DNA of 64,000 nucleotides, taken from the NCBI RefSeq assembly GCF_018279165.1, contig NZ_CP047289.1:1176501-1240500 (forward strand), written 5' to 3'. A program made the position numbers and the translations under genes. Source of the DNA: Falsirhodobacter algicola. Its GTDB lineage: Bacteria > Pseudomonadota > Alphaproteobacteria > Rhodobacterales > Rhodobacteraceae. The notes under the pieces are model-generated. The model saw nothing but the letters and a program-made list of their open reading frames with translations. It made no database searches and was not told the origin of the DNA. Every line of letters begins with the position of its first letter. Positions within the stretch are counted from its first letter, which is position 1. Below, piece by piece: positions 48,074 to 56,952 of the stretch.

Positions 48074-49173
48074 TTGAAGGTCTTTCTGGGGTCGAAGGCG
48101 TCGCGCACCCCCTCGAAGATGAAGACGAGGAGCGAGAGCATGATGGCGAAGGTGAAGAAGGCGGTGAAGCCCAGCCACGGGGCCTGCAGGTTCTGCTTGG
48201 CCTGAAGCGTCAACTCCCCGAGCGAGGGCGCCGAGGACGGCAGCCCGAAGCCAAGGAAATCGAGCGCCGCGAGGCTGCCGATCGCCCCGGCGATGATGAA
48301 GGGCAGCATGGTGACGGTGGCGACCATCGCGTTCGGCAACACATGGCGGAACATGATCCGCCCATCGCTGACCCCAAGCGCCCGCGCCGCCCGCACATAT
48401 TCGAAATTGCGCGCCCGCAGGAATTCGGCCCGCACCACGCCCACCAGCGCCGTCCAGCCGAACATCACCGACAGGATCACCAGCGACCAGAAATCCAGCC
48501 GCCAGATCGCGCCCACGATGATGATGACATAGAGCATCGGGGTGGAGGACCACAGCTCGATCAGGCGCTGGAAGGTCAGATCCACCCAGCCGCCGAAATA
48601 GCCCTGCACCGCGCCCGCCGCGATCCCGATGACCGAGGTCAGCAGCGTCACCACCAGCGCAAAGCCGACCGAGAGGCGGAAGCCGTAGATCACCCGCGCC
48701 AGCACGTCGCGCGCCGTGTCGTCCGTGCCCAGCCAATGCTGCGCATCGGGCGGCGACGGGGCGGCGCGGCCAAGGTTGTTCACCGTGTCGTAGCTGTAGG
48801 GGATGGGCGGCCAGAGCAGCCATCCCGTCTCCACCGCCGCGCCGTCCACGGTGCCGCTGGTGCGGGCTTCTGCCATGGCGCCGTCCGGATCGTCGAAGCA
48901 CGTCTCGGACCCGCCCGTCACGATCAGGCACTGCACCTCGGGGGCGCGGTAATCGGCTTCGGTGCGGAAATCGCCGTTGAAGGCGGTTTCGGGATAGAAG
49001 CTTGTGACCGGCGTCATCCAATGCCCGCGATAGCTGACGAGGAGCGGTTTGTCGTTGGCCACGAATTCGGCGCAGAGGGCGATGGCGAACAGCACCGCAA
49101 AGATGCAGAGCGACCAGAAGGCCCGGCCATTCGCGCGGAAATTGCGCCAGCGGCGCTTGGTCAGCGGGCTCAT
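48070..49173 (-). CDS. yejE: Peptide ABC permease, YejE
   Basis: This 367-residue permease has an N-terminal helix (about 15-38), a periplasmic region with YRGHW and HWLGTDDTARDVLAR (the OppC-like motif), then five further helices. The inner-membrane EAA loop is EYVRAARALGVSDGRIMFRHVLPNA. It forms the channel with YejB. It overlaps yejB and yejF by 4 bases each. Confidence 0.94.
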   Translation of the reverse strand: MSPLTKRRWRNFRANGRAFWSLCIFAVLFAIALCAEFVANDKPLLVSYRGHWMTPVTSFYPETAFNGDFRTEADYRAPEVQCLIVTGGSETCFDDPDGAMAEARTSGTVDGAAVETGWLLWPPIPYSYDTVNNLGRAAPSPPDAQHWLGTDDTARDVLARVIYGFRLSVGFALVVTLLTSVIGIAAGAVQGYFGGWVDLTFQRLIELWSSTPMLYVIIIVGAIWRLDFWSLVILSVMFGWTALVGVVRAEFLRARNFEYVRAARALGVSDGRIMFRHVLPNAMVATVTMLPFIIAGAIGSLAALDFLGFGLPSSAPSLGELTLQAKQNLQAPWLGFTAFFTFAIMLSLLVFIFEGVRDAFDPRKTFK

Positions 49174-50261
49174 CCACGGCTCCCGAAATCGATGCGCGGG
49201 TCGATCCAGACATACATAAGGTCCGACACCAGTCCCACCACGAGGCCGATCAGGCTGAACACGAACAGCGTGCCGAACACGACCGGATAATCGCGGCCCA
49301 CCGCCGCCTCGTAGGCCAGCCGCCCCAACCCGTCGAGCGAGAAGATCGTCTCGATGATGAGGCTGCCGCCGAAGAAGACGCTGACGAAGACCGCCGGGAA
49401 CCCCGCCACCACGATCAGCATCGCATTTCGGAACACATGGCCATAGAGCACCCGCCGTTCGGTCAGGCCCTTAGCGCGGGCGGTCATCACATACTGCTTC
49501 TTGATCTCATCGAGGAAGCTGTTCTTGGTCAGCAGCGTCAGCGTGGCGAAGCTGGCGATGGTGGAGGCGAGGACCGGCAGCGCGATGTGCCAGAAGTAAT
49601 CCCCGACCTTGGCCAGCGGTCCGAGCTCGGCCCAATTGTCCGAGGTCAGCCCCCGGATCGGGAACCACTGGAAATAGCTCCCCCCCGCGAACAGCACGAG
49701 GAGCAGGATCGCGAACAGAAAGCCCGGAATGGCATAGGCCACGATCACCAGCGCCGAGGTCCATGTGTCGAACCGCGTGCCGTCGCGCGTCGCCTTGGCG
49801 ATGCCCAGGGGGATCGACACCAGATAGGCGATCACCGTCGACCACAGGCCGAGCGTGATCGACACGGGCATTTTCTCCAGCACCAGATCCACCACGGAGA
49901 TGGAGCGGAAATAGCTTTCCCCGAAATCCAGCCGCAGATAATTGCCCATCATCAGCAAGAAACGCTGCAAGGGCGGTTTGTCGAAGCCGAATTGGCGTTC
50001 GAGATCGGCGATGAATTCGGGCGGCAGGCCGCGCGATCCGACATAGGTCGTCCCCGTCAGGCCCGAGGTCACGTCCGAGCGGACGGCATCGCCCTGCCCG
50101 CCGGTGACGCCCTGCAGAACATCGCCCTGCCCTTCCATATTGGCGATGATCTGTTCGATCGGGCCGCCCGGTACGAACTGCACCAGCGCGAAGTTGATGA
50201 TCATGATGCCCAGCAGAACCGGAAGGATCAGCAGCAGGCGGCGAAGAACATACGCTCCCAT
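49170..50261 (-). CDS. yejB: Peptide ABC permease, YejB
   Basis: This 363-residue permease starts MGAYVLRRLLLILPVLLGIMIINFALVQFVPGGP, the DppB/OppB-type start. It has an approximately 60-residue insert with GQGD and GSRGLPPEFI that marks YejB, and the EAA loop QYVMTARAKGLTERRVLYGHVFRNA. It has six helices. It starts directly after the yejA stop with no gap. Confidence 0.94.
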   Translation of the reverse strand: MGAYVLRRLLLILPVLLGIMIINFALVQFVPGGPIEQIIANMEGQGDVLQGVTGGQGDAVRSDVTSGLTGTTYVGSRGLPPEFIADLERQFGFDKPPLQRFLLMMGNYLRLDFGESYFRSISVVDLVLEKMPVSITLGLWSTVIAYLVSIPLGIAKATRDGTRFDTWTSALVIVAYAIPGFLFAILLLVLFAGGSYFQWFPIRGLTSDNWAELGPLAKVGDYFWHIALPVLASTIASFATLTLLTKNSFLDEIKKQYVMTARAKGLTERRVLYGHVFRNAMLIVVAGFPAVFVSVFFGGSLIIETIFSLDGLGRLAYEAAVGRDYPVVFGTLFVFSLIGLVVGLVSDLMYVWIDPRIDFGSRG

Positions 50262-52115
50262 TCAGGCGGCCTTCGTCGACCACCAGAAATCAAGCTGGCC
50301 CAGCGCATAGGGCGGCAGCGTGTCCGGTCGGCCATATTCGTTCCAATAGGCCACCCAGAACCGGCCCAGATACCATGTCGGGACCATGATCCGTTCGTAG
50401 CGCAGCACCCGGTCCACGGCGCGCACGCCGGCGGCCATCTCCTCTTCGGTGTCGGCATTGACCACGCGTTCGATCAGATGGTCCACCGCGGGGGAGGCAA
50501 AGCCCGCCGGGTTGAACACATCCTCCTTGGCGTCCGAGCCAAAGCGCTGGGACAGGCCGATCCCCTCTTCGGCGGAGTTGCCGTAGGCGTCGTAGATCAT
50601 GTCCCAGTCGAAGGCACGTTCGCGGCTGGTATATTGCGCCGGGTCCACGCGCCGATAGCTGGCATTCACGCCCAGCGCCTTCAGGTTGTCCACATAGGGG
50701 ATGACATAGCGGTCCATCTGCGGATCCTGCGTCAGGAACTCCACCACGAGGCCCTGCCCGTCCTTCATCAACTGCCCGGTCGCATCGCCGGTCCAGCCCG
50801 CATCCTCCATCAGCGCCAGCGCCGCGCGCAGATTGCGCCGGTCCAGCTGCCGCTCGCCCGACGTATGGGGCATCACCGCAGGTTCGGTCAGGATTTCGGC
50901 CGGAAGCTGGTCCGCGACCTCCTGCAAAAGCTCCAACTCGCGCCCCTCGGGCGGGCCGGACGCGGCAAGGTCGGTGTTCTGCCAGAAACTTTCGCGCTGC
51001 TGGAAGAGGCCGTATTGCAGCGTCGCATTCGTCCATTCGAAGTTGTACATCAGCGACAGCGCCTGCCGCACCCGGCGATCCTGAAACTGCGGGCGGCGCA
51101 GGTTGAACACGAAACCGCTCGCCGCCGGCATGGACCCATCGGGAAGCTCTTCCTTGATCACGTCGCCGCGTTGCAGCGCGGGGAAATCGTAGCCCGTCGC
51201 CCATGTGATGGAGCTGTTCTCCTGCCGGAAGGTGAATTGCCCCGCCTTGAACGCCTCGAAGGCGGCGGAGGTGTCGGCGAAGAACTCCACCCGGATGGTC
51301 TCGAAATTGGCGCGGCCCTGCATCAGCGGCAGATCGCGGCCCCAATAGTCGGGATTGCGGCGCAGGGTGATGCGGCGGTTCACGTCCCAGCTGTCGATCA
51401 TCCACGGCCCGGACCCCGGCGAGGTTTCGAACCGGCTTTCGTCCAGCCGCGCGCCCGTGCGCTCATACCACGCCTTGGACCAGATCGGCACGCCCCCCGC
51501 CTGCGAGATCAGGTTCTTGCGCGGCACCCCATCGGCAAAGACGAAGCGGACGGTGTGATCGTCGATCGCCTCGGCCACCGGGATCAGCGCCTTGACCGCC
51601 TGCGCATAGGAGGGCAGCCCCTGCTCCAGCAGCAGATAATGGCTGAAGACCACATCCTGCGCCGTGACCGGCGTTCCGTCCGAGAAGGCGGCCTCGGGGC
51701 GCATGTGGAAGATCACCCAGTCCTGCGTCTCGGGGTATTCGATCTCGCGGGCGACGAGGCCGTAACCGGCGCTGATTTCGTCGGCGACATCGCCCAGAAG
51801 GCTCTCATAGGGGAGCGCCGAATAGGCCGGTGCCCGGCCCACGCGGGCATAGGGGTTGAAGCTGTCGAAGGTGCCCTGCGACCAGACCGAGATCTCGCCC
51901 CCTTTCGGGGCGTCCGGGTTGACGTAATCCAGATGCGCGAAATCCGGCCCGTATTTCAGATTGCCGAAGGTGGAGAAGCCATGCGCCCGGATGATCCGCG
52001 ACGGATCGCCCGCAGGCTCCTGCGCGGCGGCGGGGGCCGGGATCAGGTTCGGATAGGCCAGCGCGAAGGCCGACATGCCGAAACCCCCAAGCATGCTGCG
52101 GCGCGACAAGATCAT
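50262..52115 (-). CDS. yejA: Peptide ABC substrate-binding protein, YejA
   Basis: This 617-residue periplasmic binding protein of the DppA/OppA family starts MILSRRSMLGGFGMSAFALA. Its SRRSM motif and hydrophobic stretch may be a Tat signal, but Sec export is also possible. The mature part has GFSTFGNLKYGPDFAHLDYVNPDAPKGG, the YejA family pattern. Yej systems import peptides such as microcin C analogues, and are linked to resistance to host peptides in some bacteria. It is the first gene of yejABEF. Confidence 0.95.
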   Translation of the reverse strand: MILSRRSMLGGFGMSAFALAYPNLIPAPAAAQEPAGDPSRIIRAHGFSTFGNLKYGPDFAHLDYVNPDAPKGGEISVWSQGTFDSFNPYARVGRAPAYSALPYESLLGDVADEISAGYGLVAREIEYPETQDWVIFHMRPEAAFSDGTPVTAQDVVFSHYLLLEQGLPSYAQAVKALIPVAEAIDDHTVRFVFADGVPRKNLISQAGGVPIWSKAWYERTGARLDESRFETSPGSGPWMIDSWDVNRRITLRRNPDYWGRDLPLMQGRANFETIRVEFFADTSAAFEAFKAGQFTFRQENSSITWATGYDFPALQRGDVIKEELPDGSMPAASGFVFNLRRPQFQDRRVRQALSLMYNFEWTNATLQYGLFQQRESFWQNTDLAASGPPEGRELELLQEVADQLPAEILTEPAVMPHTSGERQLDRRNLRAALALMEDAGWTGDATGQLMKDGQGLVVEFLTQDPQMDRYVIPYVDNLKALGVNASYRRVDPAQYTSRERAFDWDMIYDAYGNSAEEGIGLSQRFGSDAKEDVFNPAGFASPAVDHLIERVVNADTEEEMAAGVRAVDRVLRYERIMVPTWYLGRFWVAYWNEYGRPDTLPPYALGQLDFWWSTKAA

Positions 52116-52203
52116 CCCGTATCCCCTTCGTTGTGGTCGCGCGATGCTAACCCCGCCCGGGCACCAGCCTCAAGGCGCGAATGTGTGAGCCGCGGGCCCC
52201 CGC

Positions 52204-52677
52204 TCATCGCGTTTCGTTCAGATAGGCGATCACGTCCGCCCGGTCCTGCGCCGAGGGAAGCCCCGCGAACGCCATCTTCGTGCCGGGCGCAAAGCCGCGC
52301 GGATTGGCCAGAAAGGCCGACAGACGCTCCACCGTCCAAGGCGCGCCGTCCATCGCCCGCAGCGCGCCCGAATAGGCATAGTCCGGGACCGAGGCCGCCG
52401 GACGGCCCACGACCCCGTCCAGATGCGGGCCGATGCCGTCCGCGCCGATCCGGTGGCAGGCGGCGCAGCGGGTGAAGACCTGCCGCCCCCGCTCCGCATC
52501 GCCTGCCGCCAGCGTTTCGGGCGGCGGGGCGGCGGGGGGGTCGGGCCGGGTTTGCGCGGCGGGTACCTGCCCCGGCGCCGGGCGCGGGGCATAGACCTCC
52601 ACCGCGGCCCAGTTCAGGCACAAGAGCGCCAGAAGGGCGCCGGAACCCGCCGCGATCCACTGCGTCAGACTGCCCAT
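52204..52677 (-). CDS. Membrane-anchored cytochrome c
   Basis: This 157-residue class I cytochrome has an N-terminal uncleaved-type hydrophobic helix at about 6-27, a Pro/Ala-rich linker, heme motif CAACH near 71-75 and a Met ligand in GTKMAFAGL near 133, with the end DVIAYLNETR. It resembles cytochrome c-y/c552-type electron carriers in the inner membrane. Partners may include cytochrome oxidase or bc1. It is divergent from pheA and follows yejA by about 88 bases, in the same direction. Confidence 0.9.
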   Translation of the reverse strand: MGSLTQWIAAGSGALLALLCLNWAAVEVYAPRPAPGQVPAAQTRPDPPAAPPPETLAAGDAERGRQVFTRCAACHRIGADGIGPHLDGVVGRPAASVPDYAYSGALRAMDGAPWTVERLSAFLANPRGFAPGTKMAFAGLPSAQDRADVIAYLNETR

Positions 52678-52769
52678 GCACCCCTCATCCGTATCGGCCC
52701 CACTTAAAGGCTTCCCCGGACCCGTCGCAAGCGCTACTCACGAAGGCCAGACACTCGGGGGGAAGACAC

Positions 52770-53594
52770 ATGGCCGCACGCATCGCATTCCAAGGGGAGC
52801 TCGGCGCCTATTCGCACGCCGCCTGCCGCACCGCGCGGCCCGACATGGACGTGCTGCCCTGCCCCACCTTCGAGGATGCGATCGAGGCTTGTCTGTCGGG
52901 CCAGACCGACCTTGCGATGCTGCCGGTGGAAAACTCCACCTATGGCCGCGTGGCCGACATTCACGCGCTGCTGCCCAATTCCAGCCTGAAGATCATCGAC
53001 GAAGCGTTCGTCCGCGTCGAAGTCGCCCTGATGGGCCCCACTGGCGCGACGCTTTCGGGCGTGCGCCACGCCATGAGCCATGCCGTCCTTTTGGGCCAAG
53101 TGCGCGGCTTTCTTCGCGAACACGGCATCCGTACGCTGACGGGGGCCGATACCGCCGGTTCGGCCCGGATCGTGGCCGAACGCGCCGATCCGGAACTCGC
53201 CGCCCTCGCCCCGCGCCTCGCCGCCGAGATCTACGGCCTTCAGATCCTTGCCGACGGGGTGGAGGACAATGCCGACAACACGACGCGCTTCCTGCTTTGC
53301 GCGCGCGAGGCGGACCTGTCGCGCCGCGCCGAGCGGATGGTGACGACCTTCACCTTCCGCGTGCGCAACATTCCGGCCGCGCTCTACAAGGCGCTGGGCG
53401 GGTTTGCGACCAATGGCGTGAACATGACCAAGCTGGAAAGCTATATGGTGGGCGGGGCCTTCGTCGCGACGGAGTTCTATGCCGATATCGAAGGCCACCC
53501 GGACGATGCCAATGTGAAACTGGCGCTGGACGAGCTGGCCTATTTCACGACCAACATCTCCATCCTCGGAACGTATCCCCGCCGCCGCCCCTAG
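52770..53594 (+). CDS. pheA: Prephenate dehydratase
   Basis: This 274-residue monofunctional enzyme makes phenylpyruvate for Phe synthesis. It has a catalytic PDT domain (FQGELGAYSHAA, LPVENSTYGRVADIHALL, NTTRFLL) and a C-terminal ACT domain from about 190 (FTFRVRNIPAALYKALGGFATNGVNMTKLESYM). The ESRP Phe-binding motif reads ESYM here. The mutase step is provided by the separate gene at 37316. A start at 52770 gives the family length. The end faces the convergent Sua5 gene. Confidence 0.94.
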   Translation: MAARIAFQGELGAYSHAACRTARPDMDVLPCPTFEDAIEACLSGQTDLAMLPVENSTYGRVADIHALLPNSSLKIIDEAFVRVEVALMGPTGATLSGVRHAMSHAVLLGQVRGFLREHGIRTLTGADTAGSARIVAERADPELAALAPRLAAEIYGLQILADGVEDNADNTTRFLLCAREADLSRRAERMVTTFTFRVRNIPAALYKALGGFATNGVNMTKLESYMVGGAFVATEFYADIEGHPDDANVKLALDELAYFTTNISILGTYPRRRP

Positions 53595-53600
53595 GGGCGA

Positions 53601-54536
53601 TCAGCGCGGCGCGGCGGCGCGGCGCAGCCGGTCGTTGATTGCGCGGCCAAGGCCCGTCTGGGGCACCGGCGCGATGGCGATGGTGCCACCCTCTCCGGCC
53701 AGATCATCGGCGGCGCGCAGCAGGTGAAAGAGGTTCGCCGCCGCCTCCACCAGATCGCCCGAGGGCGAGAGGTTCAACGCCTCCGGCCCCGGACCGAAGC
53801 CGATCCCAACCTCGCCCGCGGCGGCGCGCGCCTCCAGCCGGACGCGCCCGCGCGGCGCGTAATGGGACAGAAGCTGCCCCGGAGCCGAGGGCTTTGCCGC
53901 ATCCCCCCCGGTGGCCAGCGGCCCCAGAATCGCCTCAAGCGCCTCTTGCGGGATGCCACCGGGGCGCAGCAGCACGGGCGCATCCACAAGCCCGAGGATC
54001 GTGGATTCGACCCCGACGGCGCAAGGTCCGCCATCCAGAACCGCCTCGATCCGGCCGGCCAGCCCGTCCATCACATGCGCGGCCCGCGTCGGGCTGATCC
54101 GCCCCGAGGGGTTGGCCGACGGCCCCGCCAGCGGCCCGCCGAAGGCCCGCAGCAGCGCCCGTGTCACCGGATGGCCCGGCACCCGCACGGCCACGCTGTC
54201 CAGCCCCGCCGTCACCAAGGGCGACAGCCCCGCATCGGGGCGCAGCGGCAGAACGAGCGTCAGCGGCCCCGGCCAGAACCCGGCCAGCCGGTCGAAACCC
54301 TTCGGCAGGCGGGCATAACGGTCCACGGCCTCGGCGTCGGGCAGATGCACGATCAGGGGGTTGAAGCTGGGCCGACCCTTGGCCTCGTAGATGCGGGCGA
54401 CGGCGCGGTCGTCGCGCGCATCGCCCCCCAGCCCGTAGACGGTTTCGGAGGGGAACCCGACGAGCCCGCCCGCCCGCAGGATCGCGGCGGCGGCGCCGAT
54501 ACCGGCGTCATCGGCAGAAAGAAGGGTCGTGTCCAT
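53601..54536 (-). CDS. L-threonylcarbamoyladenylate synthase (Sua5/YciO/YrdC)
   Basis: This 311-residue enzyme makes the activated intermediate for t6A37 in tRNA. It has a YrdC domain (GGLVGFPSETVYGLGGDA, KGRPSFNPLIVHL, LAGPSANPSGRISPT) and a C-terminal Sua5 domain with GQLLSHYAPRG. The Sua5 C-domain distinguishes it from the short TsaC. The ATG at 54536 was chosen over an in-frame ATG 18 bases upstream on the basis of family length and GAAGG upstream. It is divergent from the lipoprotein gene. Confidence 0.94.
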   Translation of the reverse strand: MDTTLLSADDAGIGAAAAILRAGGLVGFPSETVYGLGGDARDDRAVARIYEAKGRPSFNPLIVHLPDAEAVDRYARLPKGFDRLAGFWPGPLTLVLPLRPDAGLSPLVTAGLDSVAVRVPGHPVTRALLRAFGGPLAGPSANPSGRISPTRAAHVMDGLAGRIEAVLDGGPCAVGVESTILGLVDAPVLLRPGGIPQEALEAILGPLATGGDAAKPSAPGQLLSHYAPRGRVRLEARAAAGEVGIGFGPGPEALNLSPSGDLVEAAANLFHLLRAADDLAGEGGTIAIAPVPQTGLGRAINDRLRRAAAPR

Positions 54537-54662
54537 GGGTGGCCTTCGCAACACACCTTCTCGCTACCCCCGGCGCGGCGCGGGCGCAAGCGTGACTCCG
54601 CCCCGCAGGCGGGCTACACCTTCCGGCGCGGGCGTTCCGCCCATCCGACAGCCGGAGCCTTC

Positions 54663-55283
54663 ATGCGTAATCTGATCCTCTGCCTTCTGGCGCTTTGCAG
54701 CCTTGCCGCCTGCGCCGAACCCAAATGGGCGCCCGACGCCGCCGTCACCCGTGCGGCCTATCACAGCGACGATCCCCCCTCGATCACCCTGTTCACGGTG
54801 GTGCGCCGATCGAACGGCAATGGCGGGCATTCGGGCCTTCTGATCAACGGCCGTCAGCGCATCCTGTTCGACCCTGCGGGCACCTTCCAGCACCCCCAAT
54901 TGCCCGAACGCAACGACGTCATCTATGGCATGAACGACAAGATGGTCGATTTCTACATCGACTATCACGCCCGCGAGGAATGGGATGTGGTGGAACAGAC
55001 CATCCCCGTATCCGCAGAGGTGGCGGAGATGGTCGCCCAGCGCGCGCAGAACTGGGGCGCCGTCAGCAAGGCCCATTGCGCGCGGTCGATCACCGGCGTT
55101 CTGGCCGGGGTGCCGGGGTTCGAGGGCCTTGGCCGGACATGGTTCCCCGCCACGCTGATGGAACGGTTCCGCACGTTGCCGGGCGTTCAGGAACGCCGCA
55201 TCACCGACGCCACGGCCCGCAAGGATTACGGCGTGGAACTGGTGGCCCCCGGCGATCCGCGCGCGCAGTTCCCCGCCTTCTAA
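54663..55283 (+). CDS. Small lipoprotein, possible permuted papain-like amidase
   Basis: The 206-residue protein has a lipoprotein signal (MRNLILCLLALCSLAAC, lipobox LAAC with Cys17). Behind it GGHSGLLI places a His at 56, and SKAHCARSITG puts Cys139 after it. A His-then-Cys order with HxGL and HCxxS is what permuted papain-fold (LRAT/YiiX-like) enzymes show, so a cell-wall or lipid amidase is possible, but this is inference. Its stop overlaps the convergent azlD stop by 4 bases. Confidence 0.72.
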   Translation: MRNLILCLLALCSLAACAEPKWAPDAAVTRAAYHSDDPPSITLFTVVRRSNGNGGHSGLLINGRQRILFDPAGTFQHPQLPERNDVIYGMNDKMVDFYIDYHAREEWDVVEQTIPVSAEVAEMVAQRAQNWGAVSKAHCARSITGVLAGVPGFEGLGRTWFPATLMERFRTLPGVQERRITDATARKDYGVELVAPGDPRAQFPAF

Positions 55284-55597
55284 AGCAGCCAGAGCAGGCC
55301 ATAGAGCACCGCCGCCCCGCCGAGGATGCCCGCAAGGACGTTGCGCGTCCACAGGCCGACCGCCACCGTGGCGATGGCGGCGGCCAGCCGGGCGGGGTCG
55401 GTCTCTCCGCCCGTCGCGGCGGGCCAGAGCACCATCGGCGCGACGAGGCCCGGCAGCACGGCTACGGGCGTATAGCGCAGCAGACGCAGCGCAAGGGGCG
55501 GAAACTCACCGCGCAGCGCAAGGAAAGCGTAGCGCAGCAGGAACGTCCCCGCGCCCAGCACCAGCATGACGAGCCACAGGCGCACCGGATCCGTCAT
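55280..55597 (-). CDS. azlD: Branched-chain amino acid exporter small subunit AzlD
   Basis: This 105-residue membrane protein has three to four helices and the AzlD pattern (GAGTFLLRYAFLAL, LRYTPVAVLPGLVAPMVL). It works with AzlC, the large subunit, to export branched-chain amino acids or analogues. Its start overlaps the azlC stop by 4 bases, and its stop overlaps the convergent lipoprotein gene. Confidence 0.92.
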   Translation of the reverse strand: MTDPVRLWLVMLVLGAGTFLLRYAFLALRGEFPPLALRLLRYTPVAVLPGLVAPMVLWPAATGGETDPARLAAAIATVAVGLWTRNVLAGILGGAAVLYGLLWLL

Positions 55598-56298
55598 GCC
55601 TGTGCCCCCCGCCGGCTCTGCCATGTCTCCACGGCCGCGCCCGTGGCCATCGCCATCAGCGCCGCAACCAGAAGCCCCGTGCCGAAGGGCAGCCCCGCCA
55701 AGAGCAGCGACGCCGCGATCGACACGAAACAGGCCGCGACATGCGCCAATGTCCGCAGCAGCGGCGCCAGCATCGCGATGAAGGTGATGGGCAGCGCGAA
55801 ATCCAGCGCGAAGGCGGGCGGGATCGCCGATCCGGCCAGCGCCCCGATCACCGTGCCGACATACCAGAGCCCGACCATCACCGTCGCACTGCCGAAATAG
55901 AACGGGATCAGGCGGGTCGTGCGCGGCCCGGTCTCGGCCTCGGCCATGGTCAGGGCAAAGCTCTGATCGGTCAGGGTATAGGCGGCAAGGATGCGCTGCC
56001 ACCGGCTGGCGTCGCGCAGATGCACCGACATCGCCGCCGAATACATCAGAAAGCGCAGATTGACCGCCAGCGACATCACCAGAATGATCAGCACCGGCGC
56101 ATGATCCTGAAGCTGCTGGAGCGCGACGAACTGCGCCGCCCCCGCCACCACCAGCACCGAGAAGGTCAGCACTTCCAGAAGGTTCAGCCCCGCCTCGGTC
56201 CCGACGATGCCGAACAGCAGGGCAAAGGGGGCGATGACAAGGATGAAGGGCGACGCCGCGGCGATCCCCCGCAGGTAATCGCGTGGAATGGTTGGCAT
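55594..56298 (-). CDS. azlC: Branched-chain amino acid exporter large subunit AzlC
   Basis: This 234-residue integral membrane protein has about eight helices and the AzlC motifs (APFALLFGIVGTEAG, VVAGAAQFVALQQL, NLRFLMYSAAMSVHLRDASRWQRIL, DQSFALTMAE). GGAGG before the ATG at 56298 favours this start. It forms the transporter with AzlD. It is divergent from a GNAT gene, whose start is unclear. Confidence 0.94.
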   Translation of the reverse strand: MPTIPRDYLRGIAAASPFILVIAPFALLFGIVGTEAGLNLLEVLTFSVLVVAGAAQFVALQQLQDHAPVLIILVMSLAVNLRFLMYSAAMSVHLRDASRWQRILAAYTLTDQSFALTMAEAETGPRTTRLIPFYFGSATVMVGLWYVGTVIGALAGSAIPPAFALDFALPITFIAMLAPLLRTLAHVAACFVSIAASLLLAGLPFGTGLLVAALMAMATGAAVETWQSRRGAQA

Positions 56299-56376
56299 GG
56301 CTCCTCCGCGCTTTACGCCCTCGCTTGCCCGGCATATTCCCCTGAAGCAGCGGATGCAATCACGCGGAGCGGTCCC

Positions 56377-56952
56377 CTGCGGCTTGAACACCCCCTGCCC
56401 GAAACCTTCCGCGCCGATGCGGCCGCCCTTTACTGGGAGGCGTTCGGCGGCAAGCTGGGCCGCGTTCTCGGCCCGGCGGCGCGGGGGCGCGAGTTGGTGC
56501 GCCGCACCCTGCGCCCCGACCATGCCATCGCCATGACCGATCACGGCCGCCTTCTGGGCCTGTGCGGGTTCAAGACCGTGCAGGGGGCGTTCGTGCAGGC
56601 CGATCCGCAGGCGATGCGCGACATCTTCGGGCGCACCGGGGCCGGTTGGCGGCGCGCCGCCCTTGGCCTGTTGCAGCAGGACACCGACAACCGGCGCTTT
56701 CTGATCGACGGGCTGTGTGTGGCGGGCGGGTATCGCGGGCGGGGCATCGGCACCGCGCTGATCGCCGCCATCTGCGACGAGGCCCGCACCCGCGGCCATC
56801 CGGCGGTGCGGCTCGATGTCGTGGACAGCAACCTGCGCGCCCGCGATCTGTATCTGCGGCTTGGTTTCCACGAGGTGGACCGGGTGCACAACCGGATCGC
56901 GGCGCCGATCTACGGATTCGGCGCCACCATCACCATGGTCCGTGCGGTCTAG
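56377..56952 (+). CDS. GNAT N-acetyltransferase, start codon unclear
   Basis: The frame encodes a clear acetyltransferase: LRLEHPLPETFRADAAALYWEAFGGKLGR, then GLCVAGGYRGRGIGTALIAAICDEAR (acetyl-CoA loop) and LDVVDSNLRARDLYLRLGF. No in-frame ATG, GTG or TTG lies near the natural start. The CTG at 56377 has GGAG at 56366-56369 with normal spacing, so it is my candidate. An ATG at 56354 is out of frame and would fit only with a frameshift or sequence error. The 3' end shares CTAG with the convergent unknown gene. Confidence 0.7.
   Translation: MRLEHPLPETFRADAAALYWEAFGGKLGRVLGPAARGRELVRRTLRPDHAIAMTDHGRLLGLCGFKTVQGAFVQADPQAMRDIFGRTGAGWRRAALGLLQQDTDNRRFLIDGLCVAGGYRGRGIGTALIAAICDEARTRGHPAVRLDVVDSNLRARDLYLRLGFHEVDRVHNRIAAPIYGFGATITMVRAV

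Noticed and set aside
49437-52475. A 1012-codon open frame on the plus strand opposite yejB/yejA
   Set aside because: It is antisense to two certain genes and its translation is Arg/Gln/His/Pro-rich with no domain. High GC third positions create long open antisense frames.
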